From Treponema sp. (lineage in GTDB: Bacteria; Spirochaetota; Spirochaetia; Treponematales; Treponemataceae), in assembly GCA_017553635.1 (NCBI GenBank), contig JAFZKN010000002.1:1-64000 (forward strand): DNA of 64,000 nucleotides, in the 5' to 3' direction. Made by a program: the position numbers and the translations under genes. Under the pieces are notes generated by a model. It did not search any database and had not been told where the DNA came from. It saw only the letters and a program-made list of their open reading frames with translations. The number at the start of each line of letters is the position of its first letter. The first letter of the stretch is position 1. Positions 41,336 through 51,037 of the stretch are shown here, one piece after another.

Positions 41336-43048
41336 ATGAATATTTTACTTGGTATTTCTGCTTCTGCGGGAATAAGTACTGGAAAAGCATTTGTTATTCC
41401 AGAACCGGTACAGCGTATAATTCCTCAGTTTCCGGTATCGTCACAGGATATCGAAAAAGAATGGTCTCGCTTTATAAAAGCCAAGGCAAAAATCTCAGAA
41501 AAAATTAAAAAACAGCTCGATTCTCTCAGTAACGATTCCAAGCAGGATAAAATTCAGCGTGAACTTTTCGAAACTTATCTTCTCATGCTCGACGACCCTG
41601 TTTTCCTTAACGAGCTTAAAGATGAACTTGAAGGCAATCCCTTTAATATTGAATACATTCTCGATAACAAGACAGAAGAATATGCCGGTCGTTTAAGAAA
41701 TTCCGGTAACGACTACTTAACAGAAAGAGCCCAGGACATCTGCGATATTTTTGGCAGAGTACTCAATGAGCTTCTTAACATCCGACCTTTTAACATCGAA
41801 CAGGTTCCTGATGGAGCAGTAATCGTTGCTAAAAAAATGAATCCGTCCGACACAATCATTCTTTCAAAAAGAAAGATTGCCGGTCTTGCACTTATCGAAG
41901 GTGGTGTTTCAAGCCACGTTGCAATTCTTGCAAGAAACTACGACATTCCTGCAGTATTTGGACTTGAACGTATTACTAAACAGGTTCACACTGGCGAACG
42001 CCTTATCGTTGACGGTACAGCCGGTGAAATTATCGTAGGTCCTGATGAACAGACTTTAAACGACTACACTGTAAAAATAGAAGCAGAAAAACAGTATAAA
42101 GAAAAAATACTTTTATTCCGCGATAAACCTGCACAGACTAAAGACGGAACAAAATTTAATCTCTACGCAAACATCGGAACTCCTGAAGAAGCAAAACTTG
42201 CAGTAGAAGAAGGCGCAGACGGAATCGGACTTTTCAGAACAGAGTTCCTCTTCATGTCAGAAAGTTCAGAGTCGCAGGTAAGAACTCGTTCAATGTCAGA
42301 AGAAGAACAGTTTGAAGCATACAAATCTGTTCTCGAAGTAATGAAAGATAAACCGGTTATCATAAGAACACTCGATGCCGGTGGTGATAAAATAATTTCT
42401 GCATCGGATTTAACTTTTGAAGAAGAAAAAAATCCGATGATGGGACTTCGCGCGATAAGACTTACGCTGCAGTTTACTCAGCTTTTAAAGACACAGCTTA
42501 GGGCTCTTTACCGCGCAAGTATTTACGGAAACCTTAAAATCATGCTTCCGCTTATTACAAGCCCTGAACAGGTTATTAAAGCAAAAGAAATTGCCAGTCA
42601 GGTAATGGAAGAGCTTGAATCAGAAAATATTCCATTTAATAAAGATGTTCCGATTGGAATCATGGTAGAAACAGCCGCTGCCGGAATTACAGCAGACTGT
42701 CTTGCAAAGGTTTCTGACTTTTTCTCAATCGGTACAAACGACTTAACTCAGTATACACTTGGTGTTGACCGTGAAAATGTAAACGTTGCACCTCTTTATA
42801 ATGAATTTCACCTTGCAGTTTTAAGACTTATTCAGAAAACAATTGATGCTGCAAATGAACAGAGCATTCAGATTTCTGTCTGCGGTGAAATGGCAAGTAA
42901 AACAGACAGCGTTATGGTACTGGCAGGAATGGGTATAAGAAATTTGAGTATGGGACCAAAACGAATTTCTTTTATCAAAGAAAAGCTGTCTAATATTACA
43001 ATTGATGAGTTGCAGGCAATTTCTGCAAAGTCTTTAAATAATCTTTAA
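41336..43048 (+). CDS. ptsI: Phosphoenolpyruvate-protein phosphotransferase (Enzyme I)
   Basis: 570 residues. The phospho-carrier His194 sits in EGGVSSHVAILARNYDIPAV (Ser replaces the more common Thr before Ser-His). The C-terminal TIM barrel has the PEP site GIGLFRTEFLFM, and SVCGEMASK with its catalytic Cys. It takes phosphate from PEP and passes it to HPr. No sugar-specific EII gene is nearby; some spirochaetes keep an incomplete PTS for regulation, so transport cannot be assumed. First gene of ptsI-der-merR-rsm22. Confidence 0.95.
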   Translation: MNILLGISASAGISTGKAFVIPEPVQRIIPQFPVSSQDIEKEWSRFIKAKAKISEKIKKQLDSLSNDSKQDKIQRELFETYLLMLDDPVFLNELKDELEGNPFNIEYILDNKTEEYAGRLRNSGNDYLTERAQDICDIFGRVLNELLNIRPFNIEQVPDGAVIVAKKMNPSDTIILSKRKIAGLALIEGGVSSHVAILARNYDIPAVFGLERITKQVHTGERLIVDGTAGEIIVGPDEQTLNDYTVKIEAEKQYKEKILLFRDKPAQTKDGTKFNLYANIGTPEEAKLAVEEGADGIGLFRTEFLFMSESSESQVRTRSMSEEEQFEAYKSVLEVMKDKPVIIRTLDAGGDKIISASDLTFEEEKNPMMGLRAIRLTLQFTQLLKTQLRALYRASIYGNLKIMLPLITSPEQVIKAKEIASQVMEELESENIPFNKDVPIGIMVETAAAGITADCLAKVSDFFSIGTNDLTQYTLGVDRENVNVAPLYNEFHLAVLRLIQKTIDAANEQSIQISVCGEMASKTDSVMVLAGMGIRNLSMGPKRISFIKEKLSNITIDELQAISAKSLNNL

Positions 43049-43088
43049 CAGATTAAATTTATTAAAATAAAAATCTACGGGTATATCT

Positions 43089-44555
43089 ATGGCAAAAAAA
43101 CGAAAACCGGATTTTTCTAAACCTAAAGAAATAAAAAATAAATCTTTCTCCTCTGCAGATAATTCAGCAGAAGAGAATAAATTTGACAGTTCAAAAATTT
43201 ATTTTAATCTTCCGCTTGTTGTAATTGCAGGACGACCTAATGTAGGAAAGTCTACTTTATTCAACAGATTCATGCATAAAAGAATTGCCATAACAGATCC
43301 GACGCCCGGTGTTACACGCGACCCTGTAGAAGGCGATGCATTTATTCTTGGAAAGCCCGTACATCTTATGGACACAGGCGGATACAAGCTTACACGCGAT
43401 ACTGGAACGATGGAAGCTGTAATGGACGACCTCGTAGTAGAAAAAACCCTTTCAAAATTAAAGCAGGCAGATGTAATCCTTCTTCTTCTTGAAGCAGGAC
43501 AGATTACTCCTGAAGACGAAGAGTTTATCCAGCAGTTAAGGCCTTACTGGGACAAAGTAATCGCTGCAGTTAATAAAACAGAGGGCGGTAAAAACCAGGA
43601 CTATGCCCTTAACTACATGAAATTTGGTTTTAAAGAACTGCTTTTTATTTCTGCTGAGCACGGAGACAAGATTCCAGAGCTGCAGCAAAAGCTTATAAAC
43701 AACATCGACTTTAGTAACGTAACCGAAGGAACTGCTTCTGACGTTCCTATAAGAATTGCACTTCTCGGAAAACCAAACACTGGAAAGTCTACACTTTCAA
43801 ACAGACTTACACACACAGAAGCTTCTATCGTCTCTGACTATGCCGGAACTACACGCGATGTAGTCGAAGGTCAGTTCAGATACAATGAACGTGAATTTAA
43901 AATTCTTGATACAGCAGGAATCAGAAGAAAAGCAAAAGTAAAAGAAAACATTGAATACTATTCAGTAAACCGCGCAATCAAAACAATCGATGAATGTGAC
44001 ATTGTTTTCCTTATGATTGATGCAGAAATAGGACTTGCTGAACAGGATAAAAAAATCTGTTCACTTGCTTACGAGCAGGGACGCGGAATTATTTTTATTC
44101 TCAATAAATGGGACACACAGGAAAAGGGCCGCACTCCAATAAAAAAGGCAGAAGAAAACATAAGGATCATGTTTGGTCAGATGAGTTATGCACCAATCGT
44201 GTGCATCAGCGCTCTCGAAGGCAACGGAATAAAACTATTAATGGACACTGCTCTTGAACTATACGAGCAGCTTACAAAAAAAGTTTCTACTTCTGTTTTA
44301 AATACCGCATTAAAAGACTGGCTTTTCAGATATCCGCCACCAGCAAGCCGCACTGCACATTTTAAAATCCGCTACATGACACAGACAAGCGTAAACCCTG
44401 CAGCCTTTACAATTTTTGCAACAAAACCAGAAGTTGTTCCGCAGACATACATTACATTCTTAAAAAACCGCATCAGAGAAGACTTGGGCTTTGATAAAAT
44501 TCCTGTTCAGCTTGAATTAAAGGCAAGCCGTCAGAAGTGGGAAGACCGGGAATAA
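43089..44555 (+). CDS. der: Ribosome biogenesis GTPase Der (EngA)
   Basis: 488 residues. A Lys/Ser-rich extension of about 40 residues precedes two GTPase domains: GRPNVGKST (48-56) with MDTGGYK, and GKPNTGKST (about 227-235) with DTAGIRRKAKV and NKWD, then the KH-like C-terminal domain. Der works in 50S subunit assembly and is essential in most bacteria. In operon with ptsI (40-base gap) and merR (3-base gap). The N-terminal extension is longer than usual. Confidence 0.96.
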   Translation: MAKKRKPDFSKPKEIKNKSFSSADNSAEENKFDSSKIYFNLPLVVIAGRPNVGKSTLFNRFMHKRIAITDPTPGVTRDPVEGDAFILGKPVHLMDTGGYKLTRDTGTMEAVMDDLVVEKTLSKLKQADVILLLLEAGQITPEDEEFIQQLRPYWDKVIAAVNKTEGGKNQDYALNYMKFGFKELLFISAEHGDKIPELQQKLINNIDFSNVTEGTASDVPIRIALLGKPNTGKSTLSNRLTHTEASIVSDYAGTTRDVVEGQFRYNEREFKILDTAGIRRKAKVKENIEYYSVNRAIKTIDECDIVFLMIDAEIGLAEQDKKICSLAYEQGRGIIFILNKWDTQEKGRTPIKKAEENIRIMFGQMSYAPIVCISALEGNGIKLLMDTALELYEQLTKKVSTSVLNTALKDWLFRYPPPASRTAHFKIRYMTQTSVNPAAFTIFATKPEVVPQTYITFLKNRIREDLGFDKIPVQLELKASRQKWEDRE

Positions 44556-44558
44556 AAA

Positions 44559-44894
44559 ATGTCATATTCTATCGGACAGGTTGAAGAGTTAACTGGAATT
44601 AAATCTCATATACTTCGCTACTGGGAAGAAGTAATTCCCGGCTTTGCACCAAAAAAAGATTTTGGCGGAAGAAGAGTTTATTCTCAAAAAGAATTTGACA
44701 TGATTAACCGTCTTAAATATTTAATCTACGAAAAAAAATATACGATAGAGGGTGCAAGAGACCAGCTTATTGCAGATTTACAGGCAGTAAGTGACAATGC
44801 AGATTTAATGCAGAGCATTCAGGATATAAGGACAAAGCTTTCTGATGCGTACCTTACACTCAGAAAATACAGAGACAAAAATGCCGCAGAATAA
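44559..44894 (+). CDS. MerR-family transcriptional regulator
   Basis: 111 residues. SYSIGQVEELTGIKSHILRY is a MerR winged helix, followed by WEEVIPGFAPKKDFGGRRVY and a coiled dimer helix. No Cys pair for metals in the C-terminus, so the signal is unknown. Starts three bases after the der stop and overlaps the next gene by 14 bases, so it is translated as part of the operon. Confidence 0.9.
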   Translation: MSYSIGQVEELTGIKSHILRYWEEVIPGFAPKKDFGGRRVYSQKEFDMINRLKYLIYEKKYTIEGARDQLIADLQAVSDNADLMQSIQDIRTKLSDAYLTLRKYRDKNAAE

Positions 44895-46146
44895 AAAACA
44901 GAATTTACAGGACATGACAATTCTTGAATCTCTTTTTAATCCAAAAAAAATTCCTGAGGACGCAAAACCTGTTCTTGAAGAATTTGATTCAATCATTCAG
45001 GGAATACTTCCTTTAAACTCCAAACAGCTTTCGAAACTTCCTGATGATATAAGGGAGCTTTCACATCAGTTAACAGATGAACGAAGTACAAGAAAAATGT
45101 CTTACATGAACAGTAAAATTTTTCTTTCTGCATACGCGCGCTATTTTATGTGGTGGAATTTAATCCGTCTTGTTAAGCTTTTTTCGAATATAAGTTTTTC
45201 TGATGTAGATTTTCAAAACGGTGATTCATGTCTGGATATTGGAAGCGGTCCTTTAACAGTTGTAACGGCTCTCTGGCTTTCTCACCCGGAGCTCAGGTCA
45301 AAAAAAATTACATGGTATTGTCTTGATATTTCAAAAGAAGCCCTTACACTTGGAGAAAATCTTTTTCTTTCTGTTGCTGCAAGAACAATGTCTGACACAG
45401 AAGAAGAAATTAACTGGAAGATAATTAAAGTTAAAGGAAGCCTTGGAACTTCGATAAAGGAAAAAGCAAAGTTTGTTACATGCGCAAACATGTTTAACGA
45501 AGCATTCCAGTCACAGACAAACCCGCTTGAGTTTCTTGCAAAAAAATATTTTGCAGATTTAAAGCATTACGCAAAAGAAGATTCGTTCTATCTTGTAATC
45601 GAGCCTGGAGTTCCGCGTTCTGCGAGATTTATAAGCTGCCTAAGAGACTGCTTTATCCGTGGAGGCCTGGAAATTAAGGCGCCGTGCTGTCATAAAGAAA
45701 GCTGTCCTATGGACGGAAGGCTTTTAAAAGGTCCTCACGTTAAAAATCCAAATTCAAAAACAGGCAAATGGTGTAACTTTGCATTTAACACAGAAGATGC
45801 TCCGGCAAAACTTAAAAAGCTTTCGACTGATGCAAAGCTTACAAAAACGCGCGCTGTCTTAAGCTTTATTTTTGCAGGAAGTGCGCACAGTTCTCAAACA
45901 GAAAGTGCGGTTGATGCCGGCTCAAAAACGCCGCGAAATGCAGGTAAAATCTGCCTCCGAATCGCAAGTGACCCGATAAGACTTTATGACAAAACAGGCT
46001 TTTACGCATGCTCCGGAAAAGGTCTTGTGCTTTTTATTCCAAAAAAAGGAAAGCCTGTTTTTTCCGGCGACTTAATCGAGCTTGATATTGCGGACAAAAA
46101 AATACGCACCGATTTAAAAACCGGTGCGTCGATTATCGAACAGTAA
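44881..46146 (+). CDS. Rsm22-family putative ribosomal RNA methyltransferase
   Basis: 421 residues. The SAM loop CLDIGSGPLTVVTALWLSHP (about 106-125) and a Cys-rich cluster KAPCCHKESCPM ... GKWCNF are typical of the Rsm22 (mitochondrial mtYsxC/METTL17-like) family, in which the cysteines hold an Fe-S or zinc centre. It is thought to act on the small ribosomal subunit. It begins inside the end of merR (ATG 44881). The last 45 bases carry the terminator of the convergent fadD gene. Confidence 0.75.
   Translation: MPQNKKQNLQDMTILESLFNPKKIPEDAKPVLEEFDSIIQGILPLNSKQLSKLPDDIRELSHQLTDERSTRKMSYMNSKIFLSAYARYFMWWNLIRLVKLFSNISFSDVDFQNGDSCLDIGSGPLTVVTALWLSHPELRSKKITWYCLDISKEALTLGENLFLSVAARTMSDTEEEINWKIIKVKGSLGTSIKEKAKFVTCANMFNEAFQSQTNPLEFLAKKYFADLKHYAKEDSFYLVIEPGVPRSARFISCLRDCFIRGGLEIKAPCCHKESCPMDGRLLKGPHVKNPNSKTGKWCNFAFNTEDAPAKLKKLSTDAKLTKTRAVLSFIFAGSAHSSQTESAVDAGSKTPRNAGKICLRIASDPIRLYDKTGFYACSGKGLVLFIPKKGKPVFSGDLIELDIADKKIRTDLKTGASIIEQ
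46096..46129 (-). terminator. fadD terminator inside the neighbouring coding end
   Basis: On the minus strand ACGCACCG (46129-46122) pairs with CGGTGCGT (46111-46104), followed by A and seven T (46102-46096). It lies 40 bases after the fadD stop, within the rsm22-like CDS of the opposite strand. Confidence 0.75.
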
Positions 46147-46168
46147 ACCTTTATATAGAACTAAAAGT

Positions 46169-48082
46169 TCAGTCTTTAAAAATCTCTTTTATTTCCTTTG
46201 CATAAATATCGCCGAGCTTGTAGCGCATGATTTCCTGCTTTGCAGAAAGTTCTTTTCCAACCTCAAACGGCTTTGTAAGGAATGCAAATTTAACGATTTT
46301 TTCAAACATTCTGAATCCGTTTTTAGAGTTTACCCTTTCCTGAATTTCTTCATTTATCATTTTGTAAACTTCAGGCTTTTTAACAAGGTCTTCAAAATCT
46401 TTAAACGCAATGTTATTTTCTTTTGCCCAGATTTCAAGCTCTTCCTGGTTTGGAAGAATAAGTGCACCAAGATTTCTCTGGTCCTGACCTACAACAACAG
46501 AAGCTGCAATAAATCTTGATTCCTGAATCTTTGCTTCGATTGGAAGAGGCTCAACGTTTTCACCGCCGCTCAATACGATTGTGTCTTTTACACGTCCTAA
46601 GATTTTTATTTCACCGTGAACACCTTCGATTGCAAGGTCACCTGTATCAAGCCATCCGTCACTCGAAAGAACCTTGTCTGTAAGATCCTGACGCTTGTAA
46701 TAACCTTTCATTACAGTTCCGCCTTTAACCTGGAGAACACCTTTTTTACCGCGTGGTAAAACGTTTCCTTCCATATCAACAACGCGTGTGCTTACCCCTC
46801 TGATTGGAGTTCCGATACAGCCGAAAACCGGTGAATCAATAAAGCGTACTGCAACAACCGGAGCAGTTTCTGTCATTCCGTATCCTTCTACGACATTAAC
46901 ACCGATTGCCCAGAAGAACTCATCAATTGCTTTTGCATAAGCACCGCCACCTACAACACCTGCTCTAAATTTATTTCCAAGCATTGCACGGATTTTTTTA
47001 AATACAAGAACAGAGCCTAAAAGTTTTAACGGAGTAAGTAATATAAGCGGAATAATTAAAGCAATCCAGCTTAATATGATAAAATCATAACCTGTTCTGA
47101 AATTTTTTCTGAACAGCCTTCTTGTAATGCGGCTTTGAAGAATTCCGACTTTAGTAAAGAAATTAAAAAGCACTTCAACAACACCACCGGTGCGTCTCAT
47201 CTTTTTACATACACCTTCGTACACAGCTTCAAATACACGTGGAACTGCAGGTAAAAGTGTCGGAACAAGTTCTTCGATATCAGGAAGAAGAATGCTTCCA
47301 ATAGGTTTTGAATAGCACAGACTCGCTCCCTGATTTAAAATTACATATTCACACAATCTCTGGAAAACATGCCATACAGGTAAAACACATACAGCCTTGT
47401 CACCAGGATAAAGATAAATTCGTTCATTAAGTTCATCAAGCTGAGTAATGAAATTTCCATGAGTGAGCATTACACCCTTTGGAGTTCCAGTTGTTCCGGA
47501 AGTAAAAATAATTCCTGCAACATCATCCCAGTCACCCTTTTCGATTTCTGCATCAATGACACCAGGATTTTTTTCGTTATACTCACAACCGGCACTAAGA
47601 ACATCATTAAATTTTAAAACTTCAACACCGGCTTTTTTACAAAGCTCAACTGTTTCATCATCAAAATCATCAAATGAAATAAATCTTTTGAGAGTCGGGA
47701 TTTCTGACTTAACACTGATAATTTTTTTTGCCTGCGCAGAATTTTCTGCAATACAGGTTTTTACATCTGTAAAAGAAAGAATGTATTTTAAATCGTTTAC
47801 ACTTGCATCACATCCACGCGGAACATCACACGCACCGATACATAAAATTCCTAAATCAGCCTGCTGCCATTCCTTGCGGTCATCAGAAATGATTCCGATT
47901 TTTTCTTCGCGTTCAGTTCCTAAAGATAAAAGACCTGCTCCGAAATTTTTTGCATTTGTAAACATCTGTTTAAATGTTACAGGAGCAAACGGAGCTTTTT
48001 TTCCAGTGCGTTCGTACTGTGCAGGTACGTCTGGATGCTTTAAGCTCACATCACGCATAATTCTTGGAAGTGTTTTTTCCAT
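46169..48082 (-). CDS. fadD: Long-chain acyl-CoA synthetase
   Basis: 637 residues. GIIFTSGTTGTPKGVMLTHG is the P-loop, VEGYGMTETAPV the A5 motif, DGWLDTGDLAIEG and GRVKDTIVLSGGENVEPLPIE the C-terminal hinge. A central hydrophobic part (FIILSWIALIIPLILLTPLK) suggests membrane association, as in long-chain (ACSL-type) enzymes with long inserts. It activates long-chain fatty acids with ATP and CoA. The second Met (48082) is best spaced from AAGGA. Upstream dyad sites point to repression. Confidence 0.9.
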   Translation of the reverse strand: MEKTLPRIMRDVSLKHPDVPAQYERTGKKAPFAPVTFKQMFTNAKNFGAGLLSLGTEREEKIGIISDDRKEWQQADLGILCIGACDVPRGCDASVNDLKYILSFTDVKTCIAENSAQAKKIISVKSEIPTLKRFISFDDFDDETVELCKKAGVEVLKFNDVLSAGCEYNEKNPGVIDAEIEKGDWDDVAGIIFTSGTTGTPKGVMLTHGNFITQLDELNERIYLYPGDKAVCVLPVWHVFQRLCEYVILNQGASLCYSKPIGSILLPDIEELVPTLLPAVPRVFEAVYEGVCKKMRRTGGVVEVLFNFFTKVGILQSRITRRLFRKNFRTGYDFIILSWIALIIPLILLTPLKLLGSVLVFKKIRAMLGNKFRAGVVGGGAYAKAIDEFFWAIGVNVVEGYGMTETAPVVAVRFIDSPVFGCIGTPIRGVSTRVVDMEGNVLPRGKKGVLQVKGGTVMKGYYKRQDLTDKVLSSDGWLDTGDLAIEGVHGEIKILGRVKDTIVLSGGENVEPLPIEAKIQESRFIAASVVVGQDQRNLGALILPNQEELEIWAKENNIAFKDFEDLVKKPEVYKMINEEIQERVNSKNGFRMFEKIVKFAFLTKPFEVGKELSAKQEIMRYKLGDIYAKEIKEIFKD

Positions 48083-48155
48083 CACTGTTTCCTTTTAAAT
48101 GCCACTAAGGCCATTGAGTAAAATTCAGCCTGAAAACAGAAAGAATTTTTCAAAA

Positions 48156-48230
48156 TGTCAAAATGACAAAGTTTGAGAATTTGTAAAATAGACATTATAA
48201 TTATATTCCAAAAAAAAACTAATGTCTATT
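48156..48230 (-). promoter_or_regulatory. fadD promoter bracketed by an 11-bp inverted repeat
   Basis: Minus strand -35 TAGACA (48228-48223), 17 bases, -10 TATAAT (48205-48200). AATAGACATTA (48187-48197) and its exact inverse TAATGTCTATT (48220-48230) flank the -10, one arm covering the -35. A further inverted repeat TGTCAAAATGACA lies at 48156-48168. The leader of about 110 bases precedes AAGGA and the start. Confidence 0.7.
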
Positions 48231-48285
48231 GTGATTTTTTGTGATACTTTACTTAGAAACCCAGCCCGATATGCAAAACCCGATT

Positions 48286-49083
48286 CTAATTGAAAAAAAT
48301 CTGTTTTTTCCCACTCAAAGGAGAATCTGTAACAGTTAAAGAAGAATCTGAAAGTCCATATTCCCTTTCAAAAAGCTTTCCGCCATCTGCAATAAGCTCA
48401 TCCGCACTTCCCGATACAGTAGATTTGTCGCAGATAACAATAATTTTATCAGCAAATCTCAACGCAGAATTTACGTCGTGAGTAGAAAATAAAACGGTTT
48501 TGCCCGATACATCAGAACCGCTTTCTTTAGAAGAAATGCTTTTTAACATCTTTAAAAGTGAAACCTCAAAGGCTGCATCAAGACTTTCTGCCATTTCATC
48601 AAGAAGCAGATTTTTACTCTGCTGAATGAGACAGCGTGCAATCCTGCATTTTTGAAATTCTCCACCGGATATATTAAAAATTTTTTTATCTGCAAAATTT
48701 AAAATTCCGACACGGCTTAAAGCTTCATCAACCTTCTGGTCAACCAGGTTTTGAGGAAGGCTTCCAAAAGAATAAAGCCCTGTTTCGACAAACTGCCTTA
48801 CAGTAAAATTCCATACCGGGCGCTCGTTTTGAACAAGATATGAATTTAATTTTGCAGCTTCTTTTCTTTTTAGAGAAAAAATATCCTTACCGTCAATTAA
48901 AATTTTTCCAGTTACTTTCATGCCGGCAGGAATTATTCCGTCTATTAAAGAAAGAAGTGTCGATTTACCCGAGCCGTTTCTTCCACAGAGGGCTGTAAAA
49001 CTGCTGTCCTCTATCGTAAGATTTACATTTTCGAAAATCAAGTTTTGTGTATAACCGGCAGATAAATTTTTAATTTCAATCAT
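48286..49083 (-). CDS. ABC transporter ATPase (FecE/BtuD type)
   Basis: 265 residues. Walker A GRNGSGKST (34-42), Q-loop LVQNERP, signature ISGGEFQKCRIARCL, Walker B NLLLDEMAESLD and H-loop STHDVNSALRFAD. It energises uptake by the permease whose stop overlaps its ATG by four bases (ATGA). With the binding protein it forms a three-gene iron-siderophore/cobalamin type importer; the divergent cobalamin-dependent methionine synthase favours cobalamin. Confidence 0.9.
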   Translation of the reverse strand: MIEIKNLSAGYTQNLIFENVNLTIEDSSFTALCGRNGSGKSTLLSLIDGIIPAGMKVTGKILIDGKDIFSLKRKEAAKLNSYLVQNERPVWNFTVRQFVETGLYSFGSLPQNLVDQKVDEALSRVGILNFADKKIFNISGGEFQKCRIARCLIQQSKNLLLDEMAESLDAAFEVSLLKMLKSISSKESGSDVSGKTVLFSTHDVNSALRFADKIIVICDKSTVSGSADELIADGGKLFEREYGLSDSSLTVTDSPLSGKKQIFFN

Positions 49084-50069
49084 TTTTTATCACCGCCAAG
49101 CTTTACAAGAATAAATATAAAAAACGGAACACCGGTTAATGAAGTAATAATACCTACAGGAATTTCTGCCGGAGCAATTACTGTCCGTGCAACAGTATCT
49201 GATAAAAGCATGAGGATGGAACCGTAAATCATGCTTTGAAAAATCAGTGTTTTATGCTTTGGCCCGTAAATTCTTCTTACGATGTGAGGAGCAATTAATC
49301 CTGCAAACGAAATGATTCCTCCTGCACAGACTGCACATGCGGTTGCAAGAGAACCTGCAATTAAAACAAAGCGTTCAAGCTTTTTATAATCAAGCCCGAG
49401 TCCCATTGCAACAGATTCACCGCACGAAAGAACATCAAGCTCTTTTGAACACATCATCAAAAGTCCAAAAGAAATAAGTGACGGAATTACAAAAACAAAA
49501 ATATCATCCCAGCTTTTTGCATTAAAGCTTCCCATTGTCCACGCATAAAAAGAATGAAAGTTTTTATTCTGCGTCATGAGAATGATTGAAGAAACTGCAG
49601 AAAAAAACGTTCCGACAGCAGTTCCGGAAAGTAAAAGAGTTACACTCGAGCTTTCGCGGAATATTTTTGAAAGTGAATAAACACAAAGCGAAGATAAAAG
49701 CGCTCCAGCAAATGCAAAAACTGTTACAGGTGACAGAAGCTTTAAAATCGAAAAGCTCAACCCGCTTCCTAAAAGCGCTCCAAAGGTTGCGCCAGAAGAA
49801 ACACCCATGATTCCAGAATCTGCAAGCGGATTTCTGAAAAAGCCCTGATATACTGCTCCCGTTCCGCCAAGTAATGCACCGCACAAAATCGAAAGCAAAA
49901 CCCTTGGTATTCTTATGTCTAAAAGAATTTTACAGTCTGTCTCTGCACTGTTTAATTTTAAAAGAGAAAACGGGTTTATAAATTTTGTTCCGACACAAAC
50001 TGCAAGAACACACAATACGACGAGAATAAAAATTGGAATTATCTTTAAAAAATAATCAGTCTTTTTCAT
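49080..50069 (-). CDS. ABC transporter permease (FecCD/BtuC family)
   Basis: 329 residues with about ten transmembrane helices. Family motifs: DIRIPRVLLSILCGALLGGT, VYQGFFRNPLADSGIMGVSS, and AGGIISFAGLIAPHIVRRIYGPKHK, the loop that contacts the ATPase. It makes the channel for vitamin B12 or an iron chelate. ATG 50069 overlaps the end of the binding-protein gene by 14 bases, and its own stop overlaps the ATPase start. Confidence 0.92.
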   Translation of the reverse strand: MKKTDYFLKIIPIFILVVLCVLAVCVGTKFINPFSLLKLNSAETDCKILLDIRIPRVLLSILCGALLGGTGAVYQGFFRNPLADSGIMGVSSGATFGALLGSGLSFSILKLLSPVTVFAFAGALLSSLCVYSLSKIFRESSSVTLLLSGTAVGTFFSAVSSIILMTQNKNFHSFYAWTMGSFNAKSWDDIFVFVIPSLISFGLLMMCSKELDVLSCGESVAMGLGLDYKKLERFVLIAGSLATACAVCAGGIISFAGLIAPHIVRRIYGPKHKTLIFQSMIYGSILMLLSDTVARTVIAPAEIPVGIITSLTGVPFFIFILVKLGGDKK

Positions 50070-50979
50070 TCCACAAAACATCTGCAAGTTTTTCAACTGC
50101 TTCTACACATCTTGGTCCCGGACGTACATAAATATCTTCGTCCTGAGGATTTATTAAAATTATTTTTTCTACACCAAATCTTTTTTTAATTTCCTCATCT
50201 GTCTGCTTAGAATAATTCTGAACGCACACAAAAAATTCCGGCTGTTGTTTAATTACTTCTTCCATATTAATTACAGGATATGCCTGATCAATATCGTCAA
50301 AAATATTTTTACCGCCTGCGTTTTCAATAATATCGTTTATAAAAGAACTGTTTCCGACTGTCATGAGAGGTTCATCATAAACCTGCCAGAAAACTTTTTT
50401 TTCTCTTAACGCTGAATTTTCCAAAAGACCTGCTTTAACTTCTGATAATTTTTTACGCATTGATTCAACTGCTGCTTCTGCTTCTTTTTTTCGGTCTGTA
50501 ATTTTTCCAATTTCAAGGATTTCTTTTTCTACCTGTTCGATTGAGTTAGCATCAGAAGTAAATACTTTTATTCCGCTTTGTAAAAGACTCTTAACAAGAT
50601 AATCATGCATCCCGGCATAAAGAATTACAAGGTCAGGCTTTTTATCTACAATCGCTTCAAGACTGATACTCTGTCCGTTAAAACCGCCGACTGATGGAAC
50701 CGACTGAGATTCTAAAGGATAATTACACAAATCTGTTCTGCCGACAAGCTTGTCCTGAGCATTTATGGCAAACATGATTTCTGTTGCAGCAGGGCCCAAA
50801 GAGACAACCCTTTTTGCCTTAAAATTTTCGGGAATTGAAACATCTATAAGAAGTGCGTCCAGTTCCTGCTTCGTTGAAGGTTTCCCGAAAACCATTGTGG
50901 CGGTAAAAATCAGTACGCATAAAACTAAAGCATGTAAAACAAACCCGATTATAAATGCCTTTTTTCCTGTAAGCTTCAT
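50056..50979 (-). CDS. Periplasmic binding protein (BtuF/helical-backbone type)
   Basis: 307 residues. An uncleaved or cleavable N-terminal hydrophobic segment (AFIIGFVLHALVLCVLIFTA) precedes a TroA-like fold: KRVVSLGPAATEIMFAINAQ, DKLVGRTDLCNYP and SVGGFNGQSISLEAIVDKKP are typical of BtuF-like domains. It would deliver cobalamin or a related corrinoid to the permease. No lipobox. Start at ATG 50979 with TATATT six bases upstream and no ribosome site. First gene of the operon. Confidence 0.85.
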   Translation of the reverse strand: MKLTGKKAFIIGFVLHALVLCVLIFTATMVFGKPSTKQELDALLIDVSIPENFKAKRVVSLGPAATEIMFAINAQDKLVGRTDLCNYPLESQSVPSVGGFNGQSISLEAIVDKKPDLVILYAGMHDYLVKSLLQSGIKVFTSDANSIEQVEKEILEIGKITDRKKEAEAAVESMRKKLSEVKAGLLENSALREKKVFWQVYDEPLMTVGNSSFINDIIENAGGKNIFDDIDQAYPVINMEEVIKQQPEFFVCVQNYSKQTDEEIKKRFGVEKIILINPQDEDIYVRPGPRCVEAVEKLADVLWNEKD

Positions 50980-50985
50980 GTTTAA

Positions 50986-51037
50986 AATATATTAAAAACC
51001 ATAGTTTATTGCAACAAATTGATAAATCATCTATTCT
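50986..51037. promoter_or_regulatory. Divergent leaderless promoters sharing one palindromic -35
   Basis: TTGCAA (51009-51014) is self-complementary and serves both directions. Minus: 17 bases to TATATT (50991-50986), then six bases to ATG 50979. Plus: 17 bases to TATTCT (51032-51037), then seven bases to ATG 51045. Neither gene has a Shine-Dalgarno. Confidence 0.7.

Noticed and set aside
47463..48098. A 211-codon plus-strand frame antisense to fadD
   Set aside because: Lies wholly opposite a conserved gene, Ser/Phe-rich composition, no domain and no start signal.
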